From: Paramagnetospirillum caucaseum | GTDB taxonomy: Bacteria; Pseudomonadota; Alphaproteobacteria; Rhodospirillales; Magnetospirillaceae | Length of the DNA stretch: 45,954 nucleotides | Direction of reading: 5' to 3' | NCBI RefSeq assembly: GCF_000342045.1 | Contig: NZ_AONQ01000038.1 | Span: forward strand, 1-45,954 | In this document: one piece after another, positions 1 to 7,489 of the stretch | Layout: each line of letters begins with the position of its first letter | Position numbering within the stretch: the stretch's first letter is position 1 | Notes under the pieces: generated by a model | Databases searched by the model: none | What the model saw: only the letters and a program-made list of their open reading frames with translations | Told to the model about the DNA's origin: nothing | Position numbers and translations under genes: made by a program

Positions 1-2
1 GA

Positions 3-269
3 GCCCACGGCATCGCCTGCAAGCTGCACAGTATGCGCGAGGAACGCGAGGCGGCAATGGTCCGCTCCTCGGGCCGCGATCTGGTGCCGATCAAGGCCTC
101 GGTGGTCGATGACGAAATGGACAGTCTGGGCATCAACTTCACCGTCAAGGGCAGCCGCGCGCGGCGTACCGTGCTGTCGGATGCCTATGAGGCGGGAAGC
201 GAAGCCGCACAACGCTTCGACATCTACCCTGGTCTGCACCATCGCCGAGGCCGACGACCGGAGCGGTGA
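3..269 (+). CDS. Partial phage-type DUF2786-like protein (C-terminal part)
   Basis: The frame is open from the window edge, so the true start lies outside. The readable part, with a stretch around VVDDEMDSLGI followed by SRARRTVLSDAYEAG and AAQRFDI, resembles the C-terminal region of phage or Mu-like prophage proteins carrying DUF2786 (function unknown). The last fifteen or so residues look out of frame, so the gene may be broken near 225. It is followed by a broken HU gene, a pairing seen in alphaproteobacterial prophages. Family assignment is by eye only and weak. Confidence 0.35.
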   Translation, partial: AHGIACKLHSMREEREAAMVRSSGRDLVPIKASVVDDEMDSLGINFTVKGSRARRTVLSDAYEAGSEAAQRFDIYPGLHHRRGRRPER

Positions 270-334
270 CGAGAATGGCGTTCCCCGGCAACTATCCACG
301 GCGCATTCTTCACGGCGGTCATCGGCGATCCGGT

Positions 335-533
335 GCTGGTCAAGGTGCCGCCGTCGAGGCGATGCTGTCCACCATCTTCGACGGGCGTGAAAGCCGATGG
401 CAGCTTCCGTCTGGCGGGCTTTGGTTCCTTCTCCAAGTCGGAACGCGCCCCCAAGACCGGCGAAGCCATCGAAATCGCCGCCACGATCGCCATCAGGTTC
501 AGCGCGGCGGCGGCACTGAAGACGGCGCTTTGA
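335..533 (+). pseudogene. Frameshifted remnant of an HU-family DNA-binding protein
   Basis: Two frames must be joined to recover HU similarity. Frame 2 gives VEAMLSTIFDG up to about 385. Frame 3 resumes at 387 with VKADGSFRLAGFGSFSKSER, the HU beta-arm entry, and ends in AAALKTAL at a TGA (531-533). Intact HU proteins are about 90 residues. Here the N-terminal helix is missing and a frameshift lies at about 385-387, so no functional protein is expected. Probably prophage debris together with the fragment upstream. Confidence 0.6.
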
Positions 534-775
534 AATCAGTTGATCCTCAGCATCTATCGGAAACGGTGTCGTTCTTCTCCGCCGCCACAGCTGTCGCGCC
601 GTGGAACGGGCGGAGGAAAATGCCCGCAGCCCGTCGGCCACGGGCGATTATCCTGCCCTGGATATGGCTCTGATGATTCTGACCGAAATCGAGCGCCATC
701 AGGGCTTCACGACACGTTTACGCCGATTTACCAGCTATACAGCTTTCAACGAGGCTTCCAAGGCTCCGCTGGCGC
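534..775. other. Gap with no recognised gene
   Basis: An open frame from GTG 601 to about 813 gives a 70-residue peptide beginning MERAEENARS. I do not recognise it. It overlaps the 3' end of the DUF2889 gene on the other strand. It may be another broken prophage gene. No promoter, RNA gene or repeat was seen. Confidence 0.3.
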
Positions 776-1300
776 TCACCTTTGCACGGCCAGTTCCGGG
801 AAAAATTCCTTGACGACCGGCCCGTCGGCCTGCCACGCCCGACAACCGTTCAGAAAATATGGCTCGATCCCCTTTTCCCGCATGTGACTCAAGGGGGCCG
901 TGCCGTTGAGTTCCGGGGCAAGCGAGACGGCCATGTAGGCGGCCGTCCCCATGGTGAACAACAATTCCATGTGGTGGGTGCAGCTCTCGCTGCTGCTTAT
1001 TTTCGCCCGGACACGCTGCTGCCAGCCCGGGGCGATCTGGATGCCGACCAGACCGAGCAACACATCCGGGTTGTCGTGGCAGGACGGAAATGGCCCCGCC
1101 TCCAGGGCTGGCCTTACACTGTGAATCGTGAGGTTCTGGTCGAAGGTCAGAAGCAGGGACATGACATGTATGGCGTTTCCCGACGCCTCCACCGTGTCGA
1201 TCAGCCTGCCTTCTATTTCGTACAGCCCATCCTCCCTCAGAAACGAGGCATACTCGATGCGGCGCGTATGGATTGGCCTGCGGGATGAATTATTGCTCAT
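776..1300 (-). CDS. DUF2889 domain protein
   Basis: A 174-residue soluble protein. It begins with RRPIHTRRIEYASF, followed by a DGLYEIEGRLIDT stretch, then GLVGIQIAPGWQQRV and SCTHHMELL. These are the conserved blocks of DUF2889, a family of unknown function often found beside aromatic and CoA-thioester catabolic genes (family knowledge). It lies 39 bases downstream of the deleted ridA remnant on the same strand, so the two were probably one unit. The ribosome binding site is weak. Length is normal and no damage is visible. No enzymatic role can be assigned. Confidence 0.75.
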   Translation of the reverse strand: MSNNSSRRPIHTRRIEYASFLREDGLYEIEGRLIDTVEASGNAIHVMSLLLTFDQNLTIHSVRPALEAGPFPSCHDNPDVLLGLVGIQIAPGWQQRVRAKISSSESCTHHMELLFTMGTAAYMAVSLAPELNGTAPLSHMREKGIEPYFLNGCRAWQADGPVVKEFFPELAVQR

Positions 1301-1339
1301 TTCAAACTCACAGAGTGGCGATCCAGCTTGACCATAGCA

Positions 1340-1510
1340 TTAGCCAGGAATCATCGCAGTGGTCTCGATCTCCAGCCTAGCCTGGTCCTCCATCAATCCA
1401 TTGACGACGACGGCCGCCATGCCCGCGATAAACACCATCTGGCCCGAACTCACAATGCAGTTGCTGTAGCCCTTGGGCTTCGGCCATTCCGGGGGATTGA
1501 TGAATTTCAT
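1340..1510 (-). pseudogene. Internally deleted RidA-family (YjgF/UK114) gene
   Basis: ATG at 1510 with GGAG eight bases upstream opens a 56-residue frame. Residues 1-31 (ending MVFIAGM) match the N-terminus of RidA proteins. The rest (AAVVVNGLMEDQARLEIE then TTAMIPG) matches the C-terminal strand. Compared with the intact RidA at 41020-41421, about 75 middle residues are missing and the join is in frame, right after the IAG motif. The conserved Arg that contacts the substrate carboxylate in RidA lies in the lost or damaged part, so activity is not expected. The reading frame is nevertheless clean. Confidence 0.75.
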
Positions 1511-1652
1511 TGAATTCGCTCCAGTTTAAAAACGTTAGGGAAGCAGGGCGACCTCAGCCCTCCGCACACATCGAGCCCCCCCCTCAGCGGAACTTGCGGC
1601 TTGCCCGAACGGGCTTCGGTCGAACCTAGCCACGCCCAACCCTATCCTATGG

Positions 1653-1707
1653 TTACACAAACGTAAATTATTCACATCATTGCGTAAGCATTTTTTACAC
1701 GGTTGTG
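1653..1707. promoter_or_regulatory. Putative operator region upstream of the TetR gene
   Basis: TTAC-ACAAAC-GTAA lies at 1653-1666. A second related site, TTTACACGGTTGTGTG, starts at 1693. The first contains ACACAAACGTAAA, identical to one arm of the perfect palindrome at 11689-11719. Their position 110-165 bases before the TetR start suggests autoregulation. The rest of the 1511-1819 gap holds no gene that I can recognise. Confidence 0.5.
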
Positions 1708-1819
1708 TGTCGCCGCATGCCTGGAGTAATCTTCATTCGTACGGTCAGGCTGGAAATTCGCGACCACCGCGCCCTGCATGCGGCCAGCCGCCTGCCGCAA
1801 CATAGGGAACCGCAAGACA

Positions 1820-2854
1820 ATGAGCAGAGAAGCCGACATCCTGAGGAAAGCAGCAAAGGTGTTCGAGAGGAGAGGCGTATCTCGCACAACAATCGAGGAC
1901 ATCGCGAAAGAAGTCGGCATAAAGCGTGAGGCGATCTACTATTACTTCAAGAGCAGGGAGGAGATACTCCACTCGATATTGATTCCGCAAGCCAGGAGCC
2001 TCAACACGGAGCTCGAGAACATCCTGAACTCGGGCAAGGGCCCCTTCCCCAAGCTACACGCCGCGATCAAGCACCACCTTTCCAGCTTCAATCCATCGGC
2101 GTATCTCGAGATGACGGTGGCTTTGCGGGAAGATCATTTTTTCGACGACTCCCCGAAGGCCATCGAGCTTCGGCAGCTATGGTCTGAAAACGGTCATCTG
2201 TGGACTGCTCTTATCCGCCAGGGGCAGGAAGAGGGGGATTTCAACCCGGAACTCAACCCCAAGATGGTCGCCTTTGGCATTCTTGGCATGTGCAACTGGC
2301 TCGCGCGGTGGTTTGACCCCCTGAAAGGCGCCGTATCGCTTGATGAAATCATCGAGATATTCTCCACGCTCGCCTCCAGTGGCGTGGCCGCGCACGGCAC
2401 GACGATAAAAGATCGGGTCAGCCATACCGTCAGCCCTGACGCGAGGGTCCCCAAGGGCCACCCTCTGCGGGCCATTCGCGAAATGGTCACGGATATCCTG
2501 GTGGAATCATGGGATAGGATTGAAGCGCTGAATGCAATGATCGGCCAATCCTCGATACCGCGTGACATGCTCTTGCGTGCGATGTTGCTTCAGGTTCTTT
2601 ACTCCATCCGCTCGGATCGCCAGTTAATGGAGCAGCTTGAACACAACCAGCTGCTGCGCTGGTTCGTTGGGCTGCATGGAAAGACCCATGCCTGGGATGC
2701 CACGGTCTTTGCGCAGAACCGTGAGCGCCTGTTGGCCCAGGAGGTCATTCGCGCCATCCTGACGACCACGCTGCAACGCCTCATCGAAAGCGGACTGCTG
2801 GCCAGCGAGCTTTTCTCCATCGACGACGCCCTGTTGCAAGCCTGGGGGGGATGA
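1820..2854 (+). CDS. TetR/AcrR regulator fused to transposase DUF772 domain
   Basis: ATG 1820 is preferred over the in-frame upstream ATG because the protein then starts directly before the DNA-binding domain. Residues 1-60 form a TetR helix-turn-helix (TTIEDIAKEVGIKREAIYYY), and residues 60-205 look like a normal TetR ligand/dimer domain. Ordinary TetR proteins end there at about 200 residues. Residues about 213-344 instead match the N-terminal DUF772 domain of IS5/IS1182-type transposases (HPLRAIREM, LLRAMLLQVLYSIRSDRQLM, LLRWFVGL, WDATVFAQNRERLL). The frame stops at a seven-G run just where the transposase would continue; the next frame reads on with MNFKT. The DDE catalytic part is absent. 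It is the likely regulator of the island through the shared operator motif, which is inference. Confidence 0.85.
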   Translation: MSREADILRKAAKVFERRGVSRTTIEDIAKEVGIKREAIYYYFKSREEILHSILIPQARSLNTELENILNSGKGPFPKLHAAIKHHLSSFNPSAYLEMTVALREDHFFDDSPKAIELRQLWSENGHLWTALIRQGQEEGDFNPELNPKMVAFGILGMCNWLARWFDPLKGAVSLDEIIEIFSTLASSGVAAHGTTIKDRVSHTVSPDARVPKGHPLRAIREMVTDILVESWDRIEALNAMIGQSSIPRDMLLRAMLLQVLYSIRSDRQLMEQLEHNQLLRWFVGLHGKTHAWDATVFAQNRERLLAQEVIRAILTTTLQRLIESGLLASELFSIDDALLQAWGG

Positions 2855-2889
2855 ACTTCAAAACGCTCGTCGGCACACGATCTCTCCAC

Positions 2890-2923
2890 AAAAAAGTAGG
2901 CCAGGCGACAAAGCCGCCTGGCC
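2890..2923 (-). terminator. Rho-independent terminator at the end of the thiolase unit
   Basis: A 9-bp perfect stem GGCCAGGCG (2899-2907) pairs with CGCCTGGCC (2915-2923) around a seven-base loop. On the minus strand it is followed by TACTTTTTTG. It therefore ends leftward transcription from the thiolase gene and lies between the two convergent genes. No T-run follows on the plus strand. Confidence 0.7.
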
Positions 2924-3043
2924 AAGTGGAGGGGAGACATTTGAGGAAACCTCGCATGCCCCACCGAAGCGCTACAGGGAGACAAAGCAGCGCACCAATC
3001 AGCGGCCAGAACTCATCGAACCATCCGCTGACATTCACATCCG

Positions 3044-4240
3044 TTAGGCATCGCCGACCTCGACAATGACCGACATCGCCGTATCGCCGGCCGCGCAGCC
3101 GGTGAACAGGCCGCGGCCGCCGCCGCGGATCGCCAGTTCCTCGATCAGTTCCATCACTCCGCGCAGGCCCATCGGCCCCTGCGGATGCCCGTAAATCAGC
3201 GAGCAGCCGTAATTGTTCATCCGGTCAAGCGGGAAGCCGGTTTCCTTGGCGAAATAGAGGTCGTTGACCGCAAAGGGATTGTGGGTCTTGACCGCATCGA
3301 TCTGGCCGATGGCCAGTCCGGCCTGTTCAAGAGCCCGGCGGGCGGCGGGAACCGGCGCCGCGGGCATATGGGAGGGTTCGACCCGCGCCAGGCCGAAACC
3401 GGCCAGGCGAATGCCGACCTTGCCCTTTGACAGCTCGCGCGCCTTTTCACGCGTGGTGACGAGCATCGCGGCGTTTCCGTCAGCGGGATGGGTCTGGGCG
3501 CCATAGGTGATGGTGCCGCCCTCGACCACCGGCCGGAGCTTGGCCAGGCCCTCGGGGGTCGAGCGGGTCAGCCCCTCGTCGCCGGACATCACCCCCGCCA
3601 CCTTGCCGAAGCGGGCATCCGGGACATCGAAGGGTAGGGTGATGTAGCGCCTTTGGAAGGCGTGATCCTCCGCCGTGGCCATGTCGTATTGAGTCTGGCG
3701 CATCAGCACCAGGTCATGCTGCTGGGCGGTGGTGAAGCCCCCCTTCCTCGCGATGTTCTCGCCGGTGACGACCATCGCCTGACCGGTGAACGGATCGCGG
3801 CCGAAATTGGCCAGCACCCAGTCCTCCGTCTCGCCGGTGCCCCCCATTCCCCGGGGATTGGGGTAATAGATGTGGGGGCCGTTGGAAAGACGGTCACAGC
3901 CCTGCACCAGCGCCACCGTCGCCATCCCGGCCGCGACCTCGAGGGCCGCCGTCTGCAGGCAGCGCACCGAGGTGGCGCAGGCCTGGCTGATGGTGGGGCC
4001 GCCGACGCCATCCGCGCCGATCATGCCGGTCAGCCAGGGCAGGCCGTAGAAGCAGGCGGTCTGCGGCACCGACAGGCCAAGCACGCCGAAATCGATGGCC
4101 TTGGGATCAAGGTTGCGGCGGGCCATTTCCGCCTTGGTGACATGCGCGGCGAACCTGATCGCGTGCAGATTGGCGAAGCTGCCCTGCCACTTCGCGAGGG
4201 GCGTGCTCCAGTACGCGCCATAGGGGATCCAGGCGCTCAT
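3044..4240 (-). CDS. Thiolase-family acyl-CoA acetyltransferase
   Basis: A 398-residue thiolase. The likely nucleophile is Cys88 in SQACATS. Further active-site positions are His320 in HNPFAVND (the place of NEAF in biosynthetic thiolases), His352 in YGHPQGPMG and Cys382 in TGCAAGDTA. The HNPF variant is typical of the degradative/SCP-x-like thiolase branch (family knowledge). ATG 4240 is chosen because a 20-codon leader with a good ribosome binding site ends in an ATGA overlap exactly there; a GTG at 4306 has poor spacing. Proposed role: thiolytic cleavage of 3-(2-aminophenyl)-3-oxopropionyl-CoA to 2-aminobenzoyl-CoA and acetyl-CoA, the last step of the inferred auxin pathway. It has its own operator-like promoter region. 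Confidence 0.85.
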   Translation of the reverse strand: MSAWIPYGAYWSTPLAKWQGSFANLHAIRFAAHVTKAEMARRNLDPKAIDFGVLGLSVPQTACFYGLPWLTGMIGADGVGGPTISQACATSVRCLQTAALEVAAGMATVALVQGCDRLSNGPHIYYPNPRGMGGTGETEDWVLANFGRDPFTGQAMVVTGENIARKGGFTTAQQHDLVLMRQTQYDMATAEDHAFQRRYITLPFDVPDARFGKVAGVMSGDEGLTRSTPEGLAKLRPVVEGGTITYGAQTHPADGNAAMLVTTREKARELSKGKVGIRLAGFGLARVEPSHMPAAPVPAARRALEQAGLAIGQIDAVKTHNPFAVNDLYFAKETGFPLDRMNNYGCSLIYGHPQGPMGLRGVMELIEELAIRGGGRGLFTGCAAGDTAMSVIVEVGDA

Positions 4241-4299
4241 CGCCCGCTCTTCACGGAGAGACCAACCCTGGCCAGCGTCGCGAAAATCAACCTCAACAT
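4237..4299 (-). CDS. 20-codon leader ORF coupled to the thiolase
   Basis: ATG 4299 follows an AGGGGG ribosome binding site by six bases. The frame encodes MLRLIFATLARVGLSVKSGR and stops with TGA inside ATGA, sharing the thiolase start codon. The peptide is hydrophobic and basic and has no recognised relatives. It may serve only for translational coupling. Confidence 0.45.
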   Translation of the reverse strand: MLRLIFATLARVGLSVKSGR

Positions 4300-4343
4300 G
4301 ACGCACCCCCTGTCACTTGCTTCGAGGCGGACCATAGCCCATT

Positions 4344-4370
4344 TTTAACATACTGTAAAATATTTTTTAC
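4344..4370. promoter_or_regulatory. Operator-like motif before the thiolase unit
   Basis: TTTAAC-ATACT-GTAAA at 4344-4359 is followed by a further TTTTTTAC ending at 4370. The site lies 45-70 bases upstream of the leader ORF, in the only AT-rich patch between livF and the thiolase gene. It fits the half-site pattern of the other operators in the window but is the least perfect copy. Confidence 0.45.
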
Positions 4371-4399
4371 ATGTAGTAGCGCGGCGACTGCCCTGCCCG

Positions 4400-5728
4400 T
4401 CACATGCCGAGATAGGCGCGGCGCACCTGGTCGTCGCGCAGCAGGTCCGCGCCCTTGCCTTCCAGGGCGACATTGCCCGTTTCAAGGACATAGGCGTAAT
4501 CGGCGATCGCCAGTGCCGCCCGCGCATTCTGTTCGACCAGCAGAATGGTTATGCCGGCATCCCGCAGCAGGCGGATGTTGCGGAAGATTTCCGCGACGAC
4601 CAGGGGAGCCAGCCCCATGCTGGGCTCATCGAGCAAAAGCAGCTTGGGCTTTCCCATCAGCGCCCGGCCCAGCGCCAGCATCTGCTGCTGCCCGCCCGAC
4701 AACACGCCGGCCGGCTGGTCATGCCGCTCCCGCAGGACGGGGAACAGGGCATAGACCTCCTCAAGGCTGGTCCTGATCTCCGCCGCCGGGCGGAGATAGC
4801 CGCCCAGTCGCAGATTGTCCTCGATGCTCATGGGCTTGAAGACGTGGCGGCCTTCGGGAACCTGGCAGATACCGGCCCTGACCCGGTTTTTCGCCTCGTC
4901 GAAGGTGATCGGCTCTCCGTGCATGGAAATCGAGCCGCGCGACACCGGCTGAACCCCGGAGATGCAGCGCAGCAAGGTGGTCTTGCCGGCCCCGTTCGCC
5001 CCGACCAGCGCGACCAATTGCCCCGGCATGATCTGCATCGAGACGCCGTGCAGAACCTCGATCCTGCCATAGCCGCTGGACAGACCCACGACCGACAGCA
5101 TGGCCTCGGGATTGCCCGACATCTGCTTCGGGGCGAGCGGGACGGAATCCTCCCTCGCGCCGAGGCCGACCGGAGCCGGCAACAGCCGGGTGATCCGGGC
5201 GCGCAGCAAGGCCATCGCCTCCGCCGGATATTCGTGAGTCAACGGATCGGTGCGGGAGGCGAAGATGTCGTTGACCTGCAGCCAATCCTCATCGATCAGC
5301 ACCTCGCGGGCCAGCGGGAAGCAGAACTCCTCCTCCAGCCGAAGGTGGTTGTCCATGCGACGCCGAAACAGCGCGATCTCGTCCACCAACTCGGCAATAT
5401 TCTGCTCGGCCCCCCGGTCGGGCCTGACCGCCATCTGCCTCAGCCTTTCGGTCTGCTGATAGGCCCCCCGATGATGGAGCTCCAGTTCGGCGAGAACGTC
5501 TTGCCCGCGATCGGTGCGTTCCCGGATACGCACGAACAGGACATCGGATTCCCAGGCATCGTGATAGAGATCCCTGAACCCACTGAAGTAATCCGCGATC
5601 AGCTCGATGGTGTGGAAGGTGGTGTCGTCCGCCGTTCCATCGGCGAACTGGGCACCCAACGCCGAAAGAGCGCCACCGACCATCCGCATGGTGCGGTGTT
5701 CCGACAAAATAATGGCAAGCGCCTGCAT
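4400..5728 (-). CDS. livF: Hemerythrin domain-LivF fusion, ABC transporter ATPase
   Basis: A 442-residue fusion. Residues 1-180 are helical with two HHE hemerythrin-type repeats; candidate iron ligands are His11, His56, Glu60, His85/His86, His128 and Glu132. Residues 210-442 are a complete LivF-type ATPase: Walker A GANGAGKT (243-250), signature LSGGQQQM, Walker B LLLLDEP, then a switch His-loop position occupied in LLVEQNA as usual for LivF. Ordinary LivF is about 235 residues and starts where residue 210 lies here. The start at 5728 has GAGGAA seven bases upstream and lies four bases after livG. A weak internal start at residue 203 or 210 could also give free LivF. The hemerythrin half may bind a di-iron/oxygen centre and make uptake redox-responsive; that is inference. 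Confidence 0.9.
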   Translation of the reverse strand: MQALAIILSEHRTMRMVGGALSALGAQFADGTADDTTFHTIELIADYFSGFRDLYHDAWESDVLFVRIRERTDRGQDVLAELELHHRGAYQQTERLRQMAVRPDRGAEQNIAELVDEIALFRRRMDNHLRLEEEFCFPLAREVLIDEDWLQVNDIFASRTDPLTHEYPAEAMALLRARITRLLPAPVGLGAREDSVPLAPKQMSGNPEAMLSVVGLSSGYGRIEVLHGVSMQIMPGQLVALVGANGAGKTTLLRCISGVQPVSRGSISMHGEPITFDEAKNRVRAGICQVPEGRHVFKPMSIEDNLRLGGYLRPAAEIRTSLEEVYALFPVLRERHDQPAGVLSGGQQQMLALGRALMGKPKLLLLDEPSMGLAPLVVAEIFRNIRLLRDAGITILLVEQNARAALAIADYAYVLETGNVALEGKGADLLRDDQVRRAYLGM

Positions 5729-5732
5729 GGGC

Positions 5733-6497
5733 CTATTCCTCGTCTTCGTCCCCGCCCAGATAGGCGGCGATGACGTCTGGATTCTTTCTGATTTCCTCGG
5801 GAGTCCCCTCGGCGAGTTTCTGTCCGTAATTGAGCACGAGAATCCGGTGCGAGATGTTCATCACCAGCTTCATGTCATGTTCCACCACCACGACGGTGAT
5901 CCCCAACCGCACCAGTTCTCCCACCAACAGTGCCATATCATGCGTTTCGGTGTGGTTGAGGCCGGCGGCGGGTTCGTCGAGAAAAAGGAGCCTCGGCTCG
6001 GACGCAAGCGCGCGGGCCACTTCCAGCTTCTTCAACGCACCATAGGGCATGGCCGAGGCGTGAGCGTCGATATAGGCCTTGCAGCCGACCTGCGTCATGA
6101 GATCGACCGCTCGTTCCTTGCAGGCCCGATCACTGCGCACGATGCCGGGAAACCGGAACATGCCGGCGAACATCCCGGAATTGAGCCTCGAATGCGCGCC
6201 GACCATGACGTTCTCGATGGCGCTCAGGTTCTTGCACACCTGCAGGTTCTGGAACGTGCGGCTGATTCCCATCCGGGCCAGGCTGTGCGGTGGAATGCCG
6301 GTAATCTCGGCTCCCTCGAATTTGACGGATCCAGCCGTCGGCGTGTAGAGGCCCGAGATCAGGTTGAACAGTGTCGTTTTTCCCGCCCCGTTGGGGCCGA
6401 TCACCGAATAGACCGATCCGGCGGGAATATGGAAGCCGACGTCCTGGACGGCATGAATCCCCCCGAACGACTTGGACAGATGATCAACCGTCAGCAC
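5733..6497 (-). CDS. livG: Branched-chain-type ABC transporter ATPase LivG
   Basis: 254 residues, normal length. Walker A GPNGAGKTT, the LivG-specific SRTFQN segment in the Q-loop region, Walker B LLFLDEPAAG and switch VVEHDM are all present. The signature motif is degenerate (YGALKKLEVAR), which is common in LivG proteins. It overlaps the end of livM by seven bases and is followed after four bases by the hemerythrin-LivF gene. It powers uptake through LivH/LivM together with LivF. In this context the substrate is expected to be an aromatic acid such as indole-3-acetate rather than leucine (inference). Confidence 0.92.
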   Translation of the reverse strand: MLTVDHLSKSFGGIHAVQDVGFHIPAGSVYSVIGPNGAGKTTLFNLISGLYTPTAGSVKFEGAEITGIPPHSLARMGISRTFQNLQVCKNLSAIENVMVGAHSRLNSGMFAGMFRFPGIVRSDRACKERAVDLMTQVGCKAYIDAHASAMPYGALKKLEVARALASEPRLLFLDEPAAGLNHTETHDMALLVGELVRLGITVVVVEHDMKLVMNISHRILVLNYGQKLAEGTPEEIRKNPDVIAAYLGGDEDEE

Positions 6498-7486
6498 GTC
6501 GCACCTCGCTTCGGCCGCATGGCGGCCGCCAGGCTCGGCACCAGGCCCCGGGGCAGGAAAATCATGGTTGCCGCCAGAATCACCCCAAACGCCACCACGT
6601 CCCAGCCATCGTATCCGGCCAGGAATTGCGGCAGAATGCCGATGATCACGGCTCCGATCAGGGCACCGTAGATCGAGGCCATTCCCCCAAAGACAACGAT
6701 GATGACCAACTCGGTCGATTGCACGAAGTCGGCGATACCAGGATTGATGTATCCGAAATAATGGGCCCCCAGGCTGCCCAGGATCGACGAGACCGTTGCC
6801 GACAGAACGAAGACATCCATCTTACGGCGACGCACATCGACCCCCGCCACCGTCGCCGCGACTTCCGACCCGTGCAGCGCCTGAAGAGCGCGCCCGGCCG
6901 GGGAGTTGATCAAATTCTGGGTGATGACGACGGTCGCGAACAGCAATACGGCAAAAACCCAATACCACTGCCGCTCCCCCGCCAGGGAATAGCCCAAGAC
7001 CGAGAATCGCCCCACCGGCATTCCGTCCGGGCCGCCGGTCCATTGCGCCTCATTGGTCAGGACGATTGTGATGATCACTCCCAATCCCAGGGTCGCCATG
7101 GCGAGATAGTGGCCGCGCAGGCGAAGAATGACGCGCGCCACTGCCCAGGAAAGGAGTGCGGTGACCACGGCTGACAGGATCAAGCCACCGAGCGGGGGAA
7201 CATTGTAGCGGGCCGTCAGAATCGCCGATCCATAAGCCCCAAGACCAAAGAAGCCGGCATGGCCGAGACTGATCTGCCCGGTATACCCCATCAGGAGATT
7301 CAGCATGATGGCGTTCATGGCCAGGATGGCCACACGGTTCGCCACATCGACATAGAATGTATTTGGAAGGAAGGCTGGCAGGATTATCAGGACGGCAGCC
7401 AGTGCCGCGAGTCCCCTGAAACGGTTGACCACCTCTTCAGGAAGGGAGCCAGAGTCCACGCCATTCGCACCTGGAAGCTTTATCAT
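6491..7486 (-). CDS. livM: ABC transporter permease LivM
   Basis: 331 residues with about nine hydrophobic segments. Conserved LivM blocks include GYTGQISLGHAGFFGLGAY, the RLRGHYLAMATLG segment and GGMASIYGALIGA. The N-terminal 25 residues are a soluble extension before the first membrane segment. ATG 7486 lies three bases after the livH stop. It forms the inner-membrane channel with LivH. No damage is seen. Confidence 0.92.
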   Translation of the reverse strand: MIKLPGANGVDSGSLPEEVVNRFRGLAALAAVLIILPAFLPNTFYVDVANRVAILAMNAIMLNLLMGYTGQISLGHAGFFGLGAYGSAILTARYNVPPLGGLILSAVVTALLSWAVARVILRLRGHYLAMATLGLGVIITIVLTNEAQWTGGPDGMPVGRFSVLGYSLAGERQWYWVFAVLLFATVVITQNLINSPAGRALQALHGSEVAATVAGVDVRRRKMDVFVLSATVSSILGSLGAHYFGYINPGIADFVQSTELVIIVVFGGMASIYGALIGAVIIGILPQFLAGYDGWDVVAFGVILAATMIFLPRGLVPSLAAAMRPKRGATC

Positions 7487-7489
7487 GAC

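Noticed and set aside
601-813. Small gene MERAEENARS on the plus strand
   Set aside because: No relatives recognised, no clear ribosome binding site, and it overlaps the DUF2889 gene. It was left as unassigned sequence.
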